Shown one piece after another: positions 25,304 to 34,348 of a stretch of 56,564 bases of DNA. The translations under genes and the position numbers were made by a program. This DNA comes from Lachnospiraceae bacterium (GTDB lineage: Bacteria; Bacillota; Clostridia; Lachnospirales; Lachnospiraceae): NCBI GenBank assembly GCA_004556655.1, contig SFGF01000016.1:1-56564 (forward strand), in the 5' to 3' direction. Numbering within the stretch: the first letter of the stretch is position 1; each line of letters opens with the position of its first letter. Under the pieces are notes generated by a model that was not told where the DNA came from, did no database searches, and was given only the letters and a program-made list of their open reading frames with translations.

Positions 25304-26128
25304 ATGCCAATGTGAAAATATATGGTGAGTGCGGCGATAGTGGGACAAATGGCCTAATACAGGAAGCAGTGCCTTACAAGAATGATAAGGGTGAGACTGT
25401 GTTTAGATTGCCGGTTACTCCTGGAACATATCATATTTTGATATCTGCGGACGATTATGGTGATATCTGCGGACGAAGTGGCTGTTTCAAAAAATACAAC
25501 ATTAACATATGTGATGGGCGATATTGTTACATTATATGCAGATGTTGTTAGACAGTATGAAGAAAAATATGGGACATTGAAGTTTTGTGCTGATCCATGG
25601 AATTCCAGCTATTATCTTGGGGTGTTTCATTTAGGTCTGATAGATTTTGATCATGATGATGTAGAAGAACTGGTAATTGGTTACGCTGTACCACATCCGA
25701 ATATGGAAGGTATTTCATGGCTTTATATGGATGTCTGGAGTATTGAGAGTGGTACGCCGGTGATGAAGTATGAAGGCGCAACAATAACACAAAGCGATGT
25801 GGGCCGGCATTGTGAATATACTTGTTTGGACGGTACTTATTATCTGGTAAAGGGCTTTGACGGGTCAGGAATAGATCTGCAGCTGTTAGAAATGAAAAAC
25901 AAAGTCTTTTCAACAGCATATACATTAAAAGTATCAGATATGGATTTTGCTCCATATCTGAATGGTACTGTTATTCCTCAAAAAATGTTTTATGATTTTT
26001 ATTATAATGTAAGGGATAATGCAGAAAAGTATGGCGGAACTATTTTTATTGGCGAGCCTCCGAGTAAAAATGATATACAGAATTCTTTGAATCAGGCTCG
26101 GGAGCGTATTGGGGTGGATAAAAAATAG
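25297..26128 (+). pseudogene. Frameshifted C-terminal part of the clan CD peptidase gene
   Basis: Downstream sequence stays coding in two other frames. The first (about 25298-25460) reads as a beta-rich Ig-like segment (ILDANVKIYGECGDSG ... PVTPGTYHILISADD). The second (25457-26128) continues it and adds an FG-GAP-like stretch LIDFDHDDVEELVIGY plus about 150 more residues. The frame change falls on a 16-base exact repeat (25439-25454 and 25461-25476, period 22). Removing one 22-base unit joins the two frames seamlessly (HILISADEVAVSKN). The whole gene would be about 740 codons. Confidence 0.7.
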
Positions 26129-26139
26129 AAAGTACTTTC
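26128..26139. promoter_or_regulatory. Perfect palindrome upstream of the RpiR gene
   Basis: GAAAGTACTTTC is a perfect 12-base palindrome just before the promoter of the RpiR-nagA operon, overlapping the end of the broken gene. It could be an autoregulatory operator; TGAAAGT recurs in the -35 region. Confidence 0.35.
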
Positions 26140-26151
26140 AAAAAGCCTTGG

Positions 26152-26200
26152 AATATTTGAAAGTGCATGGAAAAATGGTATACTAAAGGGAAAGTGATAT
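26152..26200 (+). promoter_or_regulatory. Promoter of RpiR-nagA, flanking repeat copy B
   Basis: TTGAAA (26157-26162), 16 bases, TATACT (26179-26184) form the promoter. The segment is the second copy of the repeat at 23748-23797. Confidence 0.6.
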
Positions 26201-26232
26201 TTACTTGATAAAATACTTATGAAGGAATGAAT

Positions 26233-27066
26233 ATGGATTATTATAAGAAAACAATTGTTCCTGTGATTGAGTCACACTATGAGAATCTCTCTGCTGTAGA
26301 AAAAAATATTGCGGATTTCTTTATCAATAATAAGGAAAGAATGGATTTTTCCTCCAAGAATATTTCAAGCCTTTTGTATGTATCGGAAGCTTCCCTGTCC
26401 CGATTTGCAAAAAAATGTGGATACAAGGGATATCGGGAATTTGTTTATCATTATCAGGAGGCATTTGAGGAAGAGAATCAGCATATTACAGGGCAGATGC
26501 GAAAAGTATTTGATGCTTATCAGGAACTTTTGAATAAAAGCTACAATCTGGCGGACGAGGACCAGCTTCGTAGAGTGGTAGAAATGATGTCTCAAAGAAA
26601 CAGAGTATTTGTATATGGAAAAGGCAGCTCTGGTCTTGCAGCCAGAGAAATGCAGTTTCGATTTATGAGATTGGGTCTGGATATGGATGCCATCGATGAC
26701 AGTGATACGATGCGAATGCATTCTGTGATTTCGGATGACAGATGTCTGGTTATGGGAATCAGTATCAGCGGAAAGACAGAAGAAGTAATTAGTTCACTTT
26801 GGCAGGCTCATAAAAACGGAGCGGGAACGGTGCTGTTCACAGCAAACAGTAGACAGGAATACGCGCAATTCTGTGACGAGATTATCTGTGTGGCTGCAAG
26901 GAAGAATCTTGAATTTGGAAATCTGATCTCCCCTCAATATCCGGTTCTTGTGATGGCGGACATATTATACGGCTATTATCAGGAGATTGACTGGCAGAGA
27001 AAACAGGAGATTTACGGTACTACAGTTAAGGCATTGAAACGAAAGGAAAAAGGTGATTTGATATGA
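26233..27066 (+). CDS. RpiR-family regulator with SIS domain
   Basis: The 277-residue protein has an RpiR-type helix-turn-helix (about 1-75; NISSLLYVSEASLSRFAKKCGYKGYREF) and a sugar-isomerase (SIS) domain (about 115-255; YGKGSSGLAAREMQ, GISISGKTEEVI) that binds phosphosugars. Its stop overlaps the nagA start, so it most likely senses an amino-sugar phosphate and controls that gene. AAGGA with six-base spacing favours the ATG at 26233 over the one at 26227. Confidence 0.9.
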   Translation: MDYYKKTIVPVIESHYENLSAVEKNIADFFINNKERMDFSSKNISSLLYVSEASLSRFAKKCGYKGYREFVYHYQEAFEEENQHITGQMRKVFDAYQELLNKSYNLADEDQLRRVVEMMSQRNRVFVYGKGSSGLAAREMQFRFMRLGLDMDAIDDSDTMRMHSVISDDRCLVMGISISGKTEEVISSLWQAHKNGAGTVLFTANSRQEYAQFCDEIICVAARKNLEFGNLISPQYPVLVMADILYGYYQEIDWQRKQEIYGTTVKALKRKEKGDLI

Positions 27067-28184
27067 TTATCAAAAATGCTATGGTGTACACAGAAGAAGG
27101 AATTTTTGAAAAAAAGGATATTTATATTCGCGATGGAAAATTTGTGGATCTGGCACAGGAAGAGGACGAGATCGTTGACGGCGAAGGGTGTTATGCAATC
27201 CCTGGACTGACAGATATTCATTTCCATGGATGTGTGGGCAGAGATTTCTGTGACGGTACGGAAGAAGCGATACAGGCAATTGCGGATTACGAAGCTAGTG
27301 TGGGAGTGACAACAATTGTTCCGGCCACAATGACATTTTCAGAAGATAAACTGACGCAGATTGCCCGGGCAGCCAGAGCACATAAAAATGAAAAAGGTGC
27401 GATCCTCTGCGGTATCAATATGGAAGGTCCGTTTATTGCCATGAAAAAGAAAGGTGCTCAGAACGGTAAGTACATTCATAAACCAGATATAGAGATGTTT
27501 GACCGTCTTCAGAAAGAAGCAGGCGGATTGTTCAAGCTGGTGGATCTGGCACCGGAAGAAGAGGGAGCCATGGAATTTATCCGTGCCAAAAAAGATGAAG
27601 TGGTTTTGTCCATCGCTCATACCACCACAGATTATGAGACTGCCAAAATAGCCATTGAAGAAGGTGTGCATCATATGACCCATCTCTATAATGCCATGAA
27701 TCCCATCAATCACAGAGAACCGGGACCGATAATCGCAGCTTCTGATGATGACCGATGTGAGGCAGAGTTGATCTGTGACGGTGTTCATATCCACCCGGCG
27801 ATCGTTCGGAATACTCTCAAAATGTTTGGACCTGACCGTGTGATCTTTATCAGTGATACCATGATGGCAGCAGGTCTTTCTGACGGCATGTATGAGCTTG
27901 GAGGACAGCCGGTAATTGTGAAGGGTAATCATGCGACCCTGGAGGACGGAACACTGGCAGGATCCAATACCAACCTGATGGAATGTATGAAGACAGCTGT
28001 ATTGAAGATGCAGGTTCCGTTGGAGACAGCGGTCCGTTGTGCTGCAGTCAATTCCGCAAAATCTGTGGGAATTTATGATCAGTACGGAAGTATCACACCG
28101 GGAAAAGTTGCCAATGTGGTATTGTTAAGCATGAATGATCTGGAAACGAAGCAGGTTATTTTAAAAGGAAAAAGAGTATCTTGA
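27063..28184 (+). CDS. nagA: N-acetylglucosamine-6-phosphate deacetylase
   Basis: The 373-residue amidohydrolase converts GlcNAc-6-phosphate to glucosamine-6-phosphate and acetate in amino-sugar and cell-wall recycling. Visible motifs are the metal site HFHGCVG (about 54), a Glu in GINMEGPF (about 123), histidines in SIAHTTTDY and HHMTHLYNAM (about 190-210), and the catalytic Asp in FISDTMMAAG (about 266). The start overlaps the regulator stop by four bases. nagB is not adjacent. Confidence 0.94.
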   Translation: MIIKNAMVYTEEGIFEKKDIYIRDGKFVDLAQEEDEIVDGEGCYAIPGLTDIHFHGCVGRDFCDGTEEAIQAIADYEASVGVTTIVPATMTFSEDKLTQIARAARAHKNEKGAILCGINMEGPFIAMKKKGAQNGKYIHKPDIEMFDRLQKEAGGLFKLVDLAPEEEGAMEFIRAKKDEVVLSIAHTTTDYETAKIAIEEGVHHMTHLYNAMNPINHREPGPIIAASDDDRCEAELICDGVHIHPAIVRNTLKMFGPDRVIFISDTMMAAGLSDGMYELGGQPVIVKGNHATLEDGTLAGSNTNLMECMKTAVLKMQVPLETAVRCAAVNSAKSVGIYDQYGSITPGKVANVVLLSMNDLETKQVILKGKRVS

Positions 28185-28197
28185 AAAGAGAAAAGAA

Positions 28198-28230
28198 TCT
28201 CCGGAGAAAATGAAAAATCTCCGGAGATTT
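28198..28230 (+). terminator. Terminator of RpiR-nagA
   Basis: TCTCCGGAGA (28198-28207) and an identical, self-complementary TCTCCGGAGA (28218-28227) form a ten-base stem over a ten-base loop, followed by TTTT. Confidence 0.8.
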
Positions 28231-28300
28231 TGTATATACAACAAAGAAAGAGCACACTGTTTTCTCCCGGTTCCGACATTTGTTTACATAAATCCCGATT

Positions 28301-28327
28301 GAATTGTTTGAAAATATCAAACAATTC
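28301..28327. repeat. Perfect inverted repeat left of the DnaA-box cluster
   Basis: GAATTGTTTGA (28301-28311) and TCAAACAATTC (28317-28327) enclose a five-base loop. A second, imperfect stem (CTATTTGACTT / AAGTCAATAG) follows at about 28333-28359. A similar 8-base pair (28562-28569 and 28579-28586) lies to the right of the boxes. Confidence 0.7.
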
Positions 28328-28360
28328 TGACCACTATTTGACTTTAAAAAAGTCAATAGG

Positions 28361-28559
28361 TTTTCCACATTATTTTGTGTTATCATTCGATTTATCACTT
28401 ATTCACAAAACATTTGTTTCGTTTTTAGTTATGTAAATCGAGGTTCTCCACATACAAAAATGTGGAAAAAGTGGATAACTTTGTGTATAACTCGATTTTA
28501 CGGCATTTCAGGTGTTTTTGTTTGTGGATAACTCGAGGATAACTTTTAGCTTATCCACC
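28361..28559. other. DnaA-box cluster, candidate replication origin or DnaA-binding site
   Basis: Within 200 gene-free bases there is one perfect DnaA box (TGTGGATAA, 28523-28531) and seven with a single mismatch: 28361-28369, 28399-28407, 28444-28452, 28461-28469, 28470-28478, 28482-28490 and 28551-28559. A ninth with two mismatches lies at 28534-28542. ATAACTCGA follows two of them. AT-rich DNA lies on the right (28561-28620). The neighbours are nagA and trxB, not dnaA or dnaN, so it may be a chromosomal origin detached from dnaA or a DnaA-titrating or regulatory cluster. Confidence 0.65.
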
Positions 28560-28661
28560 TCAATTGTGTTAATTTTCGACACAATTTGTTAATATTTACT
28601 AAATACCTTTTTTATTTTCCAATTTTCTGCGGCATACGGGATCGGACACTTACGGCATTTT

Positions 28662-29588
28662 TTACAGTGAGAAGTTTTGCAGATATTTTTCAGCCGAGGC
28701 TACACAATTTGCACCGTCTGCGGCTGCCGTAATAATCTGTCGAAGCTGTTTTGTGCGGATATCGCCTGCTGCATAGATTCCGGGAATATTGGTCTGCCCG
28801 TTTTCACCTGCCACTACATAACCTTTTGTATCCAGGTGAATCAAATCTTTGATAAACCCGGTGTCAGGGATAATACCAACTGCAATAAAGATGCCATTTA
28901 CATTTATACGTTCCGTCTGTTTCGTGTCCGTCGTTTCTGTCTGAATCCATTCTACCTGGTTGCTGCCTCCGATTTCCGTCACACATCGGTTCCAGCATAG
29001 TTCGATATTGGAGATATTACGCAGGGCATCCTGCAGGACTTTGGCAGCCCGCAGTTCATCTCTTCGATGAATCAGATAAACTTTTTTGCATGTTCTGGAA
29101 AGGAAGATTGCATCTTCCACCGCCACATCTCCACCGCCGACGACAGCTACGGTTTTGTCCTTAAAAAATGCACCATCGCAGGTGGCACAATAAGAAACAC
29201 CCATTCCTGAAAATTCATCTTCTCCCGGAACTTCGAGCTTTCTGTGAACAGCTCCTGCCGCCAGAACTACAGTTTTTGCCCGATACTCTTCTTTTTTTGT
29301 ATGGACAATCTTAATTTCTCCCTCCAGGGATATAGATCGGACTTTTCCTCTGACGATTTTACCTCCTTGAGCCAGCAAATGGTCTTTCATTTTTTCTGCC
29401 AGATCCATGCCGCTGATACCCGGAAGTCCCGGATAATTATCCACTTCATAGGTGTTGACGATCTGTCCGCCCTGAATAAAACTCCCTTCCATAACAAGTA
29501 TGGATAATCCCGCTCTTTTTCCGTAAATTCCGGCTGTCAGTCCGGCGGGACCGGAGCCGATAATGATCATATCATAAATAGTTTCCAT
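28662..29588 (-). CDS. trxB: Thioredoxin reductase
   Basis: The 308-residue flavoprotein has the FAD motif GSGPAGLTAG (11-20), the redox pair CATC at residues 134-137 within CATCDG, the NADP-binding VVGGGDVAVEDA (about 150) and the C-terminal FAD contact YAAGDIRTK. It reduces thioredoxin using NADPH or, in some clostridia, ferredoxin. Length is normal. No thioredoxin gene is adjacent. AGGAGGAAAACA precedes the ATG. Confidence 0.94.
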   Translation of the reverse strand: METIYDMIIIGSGPAGLTAGIYGKRAGLSILVMEGSFIQGGQIVNTYEVDNYPGLPGISGMDLAEKMKDHLLAQGGKIVRGKVRSISLEGEIKIVHTKKEEYRAKTVVLAAGAVHRKLEVPGEDEFSGMGVSYCATCDGAFFKDKTVAVVGGGDVAVEDAIFLSRTCKKVYLIHRRDELRAAKVLQDALRNISNIELCWNRCVTEIGGSNQVEWIQTETTDTKQTERINVNGIFIAVGIIPDTGFIKDLIHLDTKGYVVAGENGQTNIPGIYAAGDIRTKQLRQIITAAADGANCVASAEKYLQNFSL

Positions 29589-29686
29589 TGTTTTCCTCCT
29601 GCATTCAAATATCGATTATCCCCAGTGTAACATATTTCCATGGTATTTTACATATGTTAATAGTAATTCCATATCCTCGGAGTTCT

Positions 29687-31435
29687 ATGCAGATTTCAAA
29701 AAAACATTGGAAACCGATCCTTGCAGGGGGATTGATTTTTGCCGGAGTTCTGTCTGCTCCTTCCCTTATCTCCGTCGGAAAATCATATTATACCAATCAT
29801 CAGTTTGAAGCATTTACGGAAGCCCTATTTACGGTTGATGTAAGCAACAGTGCTCTGAACCTCCACTATACACTTGCTAATCCTGAAAATCTGGGGATTA
29901 CGGAGTATTCTGTCTCTCTGGGATCCTTTGATCCGTCTCAGGTATCGGCAGGACTTATTGCATGTGAAAACCGCAGATCGGCATTGAAAGAATTTCCTTA
30001 TGAACAATTGAATCGGGAAAATCGGCTTACCTGTGATATTCTGAGCCTTGCTTATGAAACAGAGCTTTTGCCGGGAAATAATTATCTGTTGGAAGAATAT
30101 TTGAGCCCTTCTCTTGGTACGCAGGCGCAGCTTCCTGTTCTTCTGGCAGAATATACTTTTCGGAAGGAACAGGATATTCAGGATTATTTGAAATTGCTGG
30201 CATCAGTGGATACATATTTTGATGGATTACTGGAGTTTGAGCAGCTGAAATCTCAAAATGGGACTTTTATGAGTGATCGGACAGTGGAGAGGGTTATCAG
30301 TCAGTGTTCCTCCTTTGTCCAGAATCCGGATGATAATTATCTTTCTTCTGTCTTTTGTGAAAAAATATCTGCTCTATCCGGAATGTCTGAAAAAAAGAAG
30401 GAAGCCTATACCAGATTGCATGAAAAAATTTTAAAAGAGCAGGTTTTTCCGGCGTACCAGAAACTGATGGATGGTTTGTATCTGCTGAAAGGTACGGGGA
30501 AAAATGCAGGAGGTTTATGTGGTTTTACAGGAGGAAAAACTTATTATGAGTATTTGTTGAAAAGTAACTGCGGACTTTACGAATCGGTATCTGAGATTCA
30601 GACACGTCTGTTGAAACAGCTTCAGTTGGATATGAATGAATGCGGAGAGATCATCAGCCGTAATCCTGATCTGATCAAAGAGATAGGTTCTGCGAATCAT
30701 ATATCTGCACAGGAAGAGAGCAGTCCGGAAGAGATTCTGGAAACTTTGCGTGAAAAAATAAATCAGGATTTTCCGGAGGCTCCGGATACTACTTATGAAG
30801 TAAAGTTTGTTCCTGACGCGCTGGAAGCTTATTTAAGCCCTGCGTTTTATTTGACTGCCCCGATAGATACTCTTAGCCCCAATGATATCTATATCAACCG
30901 ATACGCCGATCTGAAAGGAATTCAGCTCTTTACAACGCTTGCCCATGAAGGTTTTCCCGGACATCTGTATCAGACAATATATTTTGCATCCACGGATCCG
31001 CCGCATATACGGTATGCCCTGAATATGGGTGGTTATGTGGAAGGATGGGCAACCTATATCGAAACCTATGCTTATGGATATTATGATGAAGACCCGGATC
31101 TTTCCAGATTGGAATGGCTGAATCGTTCCCTGAATCTATGTATTCTTTCTTTGATGGATACGGGGATTCATTATGATGGATGGGATCGGATACGGTCTGC
31201 GGAATTCTTGGAAAACTTTGGCATCGCCAATAAAGATACTCAGGAAGAGATTTATCAGGTAATTGTGGAAGATCCAACAAATTATCTTAAATATTATATG
31301 GGCTATCTTCATTTCCTGGATCTACGGGAAGAACGGAGACAGGAAGAAGGAGATGCATTTGATATCCGGGAATTTCATAAAGCAATACTGGAAACAGGCC
31401 CCTGCCAGTTTCCGATCCTTGAAAAGTATTTGTAA
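29687..31435 (+). CDS. DUF885 family metallopeptidase-like membrane protein
   Basis: The 582-residue protein has one N-terminal membrane helix (about 10-32), so the rest is outside the cell. It matches DUF885 proteins, which resemble zinc carboxypeptidases: HEGFPGH near residue 420 is the metal-binding motif, followed by a conserved region with GYVEGWATYIETYA. Substrate is not established. The start at 29687 follows CGGAG with five-base spacing and puts the helix near the N-terminus; an upstream in-frame start would add 33 unlikely residues. Confidence 0.85.
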   Translation: MQISKKHWKPILAGGLIFAGVLSAPSLISVGKSYYTNHQFEAFTEALFTVDVSNSALNLHYTLANPENLGITEYSVSLGSFDPSQVSAGLIACENRRSALKEFPYEQLNRENRLTCDILSLAYETELLPGNNYLLEEYLSPSLGTQAQLPVLLAEYTFRKEQDIQDYLKLLASVDTYFDGLLEFEQLKSQNGTFMSDRTVERVISQCSSFVQNPDDNYLSSVFCEKISALSGMSEKKKEAYTRLHEKILKEQVFPAYQKLMDGLYLLKGTGKNAGGLCGFTGGKTYYEYLLKSNCGLYESVSEIQTRLLKQLQLDMNECGEIISRNPDLIKEIGSANHISAQEESSPEEILETLREKINQDFPEAPDTTYEVKFVPDALEAYLSPAFYLTAPIDTLSPNDIYINRYADLKGIQLFTTLAHEGFPGHLYQTIYFASTDPPHIRYALNMGGYVEGWATYIETYAYGYYDEDPDLSRLEWLNRSLNLCILSLMDTGIHYDGWDRIRSAEFLENFGIANKDTQEEIYQVIVEDPTNYLKYYMGYLHFLDLREERRQEEGDAFDIREFHKAILETGPCQFPILEKYL

Positions 31436-31502
31436 TCTTTGCCTCACTGTGCTATGATGCTTCAAAAGAATATCATTGAACGGAAAGCAGGAGGTGAAAA
31501 AG

Positions 31503-31739
31503 ATGCCGAATCCTATGGATATGATGAAAATTATGGGAATGTGGAATACTTTCAAATCCAATCATCCCAAGTTTCCTAAATTTATGGCTGCGGCAGCTCA
31601 GCCGGGAGTATTGGCTGAAGATACCATCATAGAAATGAAAATTACGACAGCTGACGGCCGTTCCCTGGAAACGAATCTGAAGATTAAAAAATCAGACATC
31701 GATTTGTTCCATCAGTTAAAAGAAATGAATCTGCAATAA
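31503..31739 (+). CDS. Small conserved-looking protein of unknown function
   Basis: I do not recognise the family. The 78-residue protein has a Met-rich start (MPNPMDMMKIMGMW), a helix-like basic stretch, and a C-terminal part with alternating hydrophobics (IIEMKITTADGRSLETNLKI), as in a small alpha/beta domain. There is no membrane helix. AGGAGGTG upstream is a strong ribosome site. It lies 67 bases after the DUF885 gene and ahead of a terminator, so the two may be co-transcribed. Confidence 0.7.
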   Translation: MPNPMDMMKIMGMWNTFKSNHPKFPKFMAAAAQPGVLAEDTIIEMKITTADGRSLETNLKIKKSDIDLFHQLKEMNLQ

Positions 31740-31745
31740 GCATCA

Positions 31746-31775
31746 CGGGGTCAAAAGCTTTTGACCCCGATTTTT
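31746..31775. terminator. Bidirectional terminator
   Basis: A perfect palindrome (CGGGGTCAAAAGC and its complement) is followed by ATTTTTG. It lies between the small plus-strand gene and the convergent MarR gene and can serve both. Confidence 0.85.
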
Positions 31776-31782
31776 GTTCGAA

Positions 31783-32223
31783 TTATCTGTAATTTCTGAA
31801 AAACTCTTTCAGATTGGTAAGTGCTGTTACAAGAGTATTGATTTCTTTTTCCGAGAGTCCCGCAATCAGGGACTGAATCATATCTTCATGAAACTTTTTG
31901 TGGTGGTTAAATGCCTTTTTTCCTTTATCAGTGAGAGAAATCAACACTACACGGCGATCTTCATTGCTGCGTACCCGGTGAATGTATCCTTTTTTTACTA
32001 AGTTATTTACAGATATCGTCAAGGTACCGACGGTTATGGAAAGTGATTTGGCAACGGATGACATATTTCTTGGCTCTTCGATTCCTACCGCTTCAATTAC
32101 GTGCATATCATTATTGGTTATATCTTTAAACTCCGGCGTGATGATTGCCTTTGCTTCAATATCCATAATTTCGTTAAAAAGTTTTACCAGAACTTCGTGA
32201 AAAGTATCGTATGCTTTGTCCAT
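31783..32223 (-). CDS. MarR family transcriptional regulator
   Basis: The 146-residue winged-helix protein has the MarR layout: helix-turn-helix at about 55-75 (MSSVAKSLSITVGTLTISVNNLVKKGYI) and a wing with RSNEDRRVVLISLTDKGK. The form with NNDMHVIEAVG resembles FabT-type MarR proteins that control fatty-acid genes, but no fab gene is near. It is divergent from the BMP-like gene. GGGGTGAATAT precedes the start. Confidence 0.88.
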   Translation of the reverse strand: MDKAYDTFHEVLVKLFNEIMDIEAKAIITPEFKDITNNDMHVIEAVGIEEPRNMSSVAKSLSITVGTLTISVNNLVKKGYIHRVRSNEDRRVVLISLTDKGKKAFNHHKKFHEDMIQSLIAGLSEKEINTLVTALTNLKEFFRNYR

Positions 32224-32416
32224 ATATTCACCCCTTTGAAAAGGAATTTGATTTGTGCAGGCGCAGATTGCGTTAGGTTTATTATATCATATTTCATTCT
32301 GCTTTCTCAACTACAGGTTTTATAATAAAAAAAACTTTCATGCTTGATTTCTATGGCTTTCAATGATACGATTAACCCGAAACATACAACACTCTTTTAG
32401 ATAAGGAGGAATTTTT

Positions 32417-34333
32417 ATGCCAAATAGTTATACTGCCGAGGCATTAGCTGATTATGATAAAGCATACCGTATGGGAAAAAAAGAAGGACAGACACTTCCT
32501 GTTCTTGATGATATATTGAAAGAGAAAAATATAGTCGCTGCGCGGGAAATTCCGTTGGGACTGGTGCAGATCCCTTCTGAGCAGCTGGTAGGTACAAAAA
32601 CTGCCGGCAGAAGTACCGCATTCAGTAAAAGTTTTTATCCTATACTTAAGGAAAATACGGAATTTGCAGCCAAATGGATGGAGCTTTATAAGGCTCATAT
32701 GAATGAGGGAATCCGTGATCCGATCAAAGCTTATGAATTTATGAATAAATTTTATGTGGAAGAGGGGAATAAAAGGGTCAGTGTTCTGAAGTTTTTTGAT
32801 GCGGTTTCGATTCCGGGAATTGTTACCCGTATTGTACCGCCTCGTTCCAACGATAAAGAGACAAAGATATATTATGAATTTATGGATTTCTACAGTTTAT
32901 CGGAGATTAATTATATCTGGTTTACCCAGGAAGGCAGTTTCGCAAAACTGCAGCGTCTTGTAGGAAAACGTCCGGATGAAGTATGGACGGATGATGATAA
33001 GCTGAATTTTAGTTCTGCATATACGAGATTCAGTGCTGAATTTGCGGCAAATGGAGGAAATAAACTTCCCATTACCCCGGGAGATGCTTTTCTTTCCTTT
33101 ATCCGTCTGTATGATTATCAGTCCCTGGGCGAGATGACTTCCAGTGAGATGAAAGAAAAACTGATCAAATCATGGGATGAATTTAAATTGCTGATCACAG
33201 ATGATTCTGTAGAATTGCAGATGGATCCCACAGCAGAGGGAGAAGTGAAAAAGAATCTTTTCGCCCGTCTGATTCCGGTAAGTGCGCCGAAGCAGCATGT
33301 GGCATTTATCCACGAAAAGACGGCGGAAACCTCCGGATGGACATATTCTCATGAACTGGGAAGGATGCATTTGCAGCAGACTTTTGAGGATCAGATCAGC
33401 ACTACTTCTTATGAGAATGCAACGGAGGAAAATGCGGAAGAACTACTTGCAAAGGCTATAGCCGATGGCAACAATCTGATTTTTACAACCTCTCCGCCGC
33501 TTTTGAAGGCAAGCCTGAAAGCGGCTATTGAGCATCCGGAAGTAAAAATTCTGAACTGTTCTCTTAATACATCCCATCGTTATATTCGTACGTATTATGC
33601 ACGAATGTATGAGGCGAAGTTTCTGATGGGTGCCATCGCCGGTGCCATGGCTTCCAACGGCAAAATCGGCTATATTGCGGATTATCCTATCTTTGGTATG
33701 ACGGCAAATATCAATGCGTTCGCTCTGGGAGCGAAGATGGTGAATCCGCGTGCAAAAATCTATCTGGAGTGGTCTACATTGAAAAATCACGATGTGGCTG
33801 AGAGCTTCAGGAAAAATGAAGTACATTATATTTCCGGCCAGGATATGATTATTCCGGGAGAGCCCAGCCGTCATTTCGGTCTTTATCGTGCCGATGAGAA
33901 TTCACCTATTAATCTGGCTATGCCTGTATGGCACTGGGGTAAATTCTACGAAAAGATGATCCGCAATATTATGAATGGATCATGGAAATATGATGATGCT
34001 TCTGATAACACAAAGGGATTGAATTATTGGTGGGGAATGTCTGCGGGCATCATAGAAGTTATCTGTTCCAAGCATCTCCCGATTGGTACTGCACGTTTGA
34101 TTGACCTTTTGAAGGACACGATCTGCCGGGGCGACTTTAATCCGTTTTCCGGTGTTCTGTATTCACAGAATGGTCTTGTGCAGAGAGACGCAGACAAAGT
34201 AATGAGTCCGGAAGAAATTATCACCATGGACTGGCTTGCTGAAAATGTAATCGGATTTATTCCGAAGATGGATGAACTGATTGAAAAAGCAAAACCGGTT
34301 GTTCTTTTGCAGGGTATTGATAATCCGGAATAA
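32417..34333 (+). CDS. Cytoplasmic ParB-like/BMP-family fusion protein
   Basis: This 638-residue protein has no signal peptide or lipobox. Residues about 35-125 look like a ParB/sulfiredoxin-type domain (LVQIPSEQLVG, EGIRDPIKAYEFMNKFYVEEGNKRVSVLKFF). From about 285 to the end it matches the basic membrane protein (BMP/PnrA) fold that binds nucleosides (HVAFIHEKTAETSGW; GAIAGAMASNGKIGYIADYPIFG near 405). BMP proteins are normally exported lipoproteins; here the fold appears to be inside the cell, perhaps as a nucleoside sensor. It overlaps neither neighbour and is 15 bases from the phosphoesterase gene, so the two are likely an operon. AAGGAGG supports the start. Confidence 0.78.
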   Translation: MPNSYTAEALADYDKAYRMGKKEGQTLPVLDDILKEKNIVAAREIPLGLVQIPSEQLVGTKTAGRSTAFSKSFYPILKENTEFAAKWMELYKAHMNEGIRDPIKAYEFMNKFYVEEGNKRVSVLKFFDAVSIPGIVTRIVPPRSNDKETKIYYEFMDFYSLSEINYIWFTQEGSFAKLQRLVGKRPDEVWTDDDKLNFSSAYTRFSAEFAANGGNKLPITPGDAFLSFIRLYDYQSLGEMTSSEMKEKLIKSWDEFKLLITDDSVELQMDPTAEGEVKKNLFARLIPVSAPKQHVAFIHEKTAETSGWTYSHELGRMHLQQTFEDQISTTSYENATEENAEELLAKAIADGNNLIFTTSPPLLKASLKAAIEHPEVKILNCSLNTSHRYIRTYYARMYEAKFLMGAIAGAMASNGKIGYIADYPIFGMTANINAFALGAKMVNPRAKIYLEWSTLKNHDVAESFRKNEVHYISGQDMIIPGEPSRHFGLYRADENSPINLAMPVWHWGKFYEKMIRNIMNGSWKYDDASDNTKGLNYWWGMSAGIIEVICSKHLPIGTARLIDLLKDTICRGDFNPFSGVLYSQNGLVQRDADKVMSPEEIITMDWLAENVIGFIPKMDELIEKAKPVVLLQGIDNPE

Positions 34334-34348
34334 GAAAGGGATTCACTT

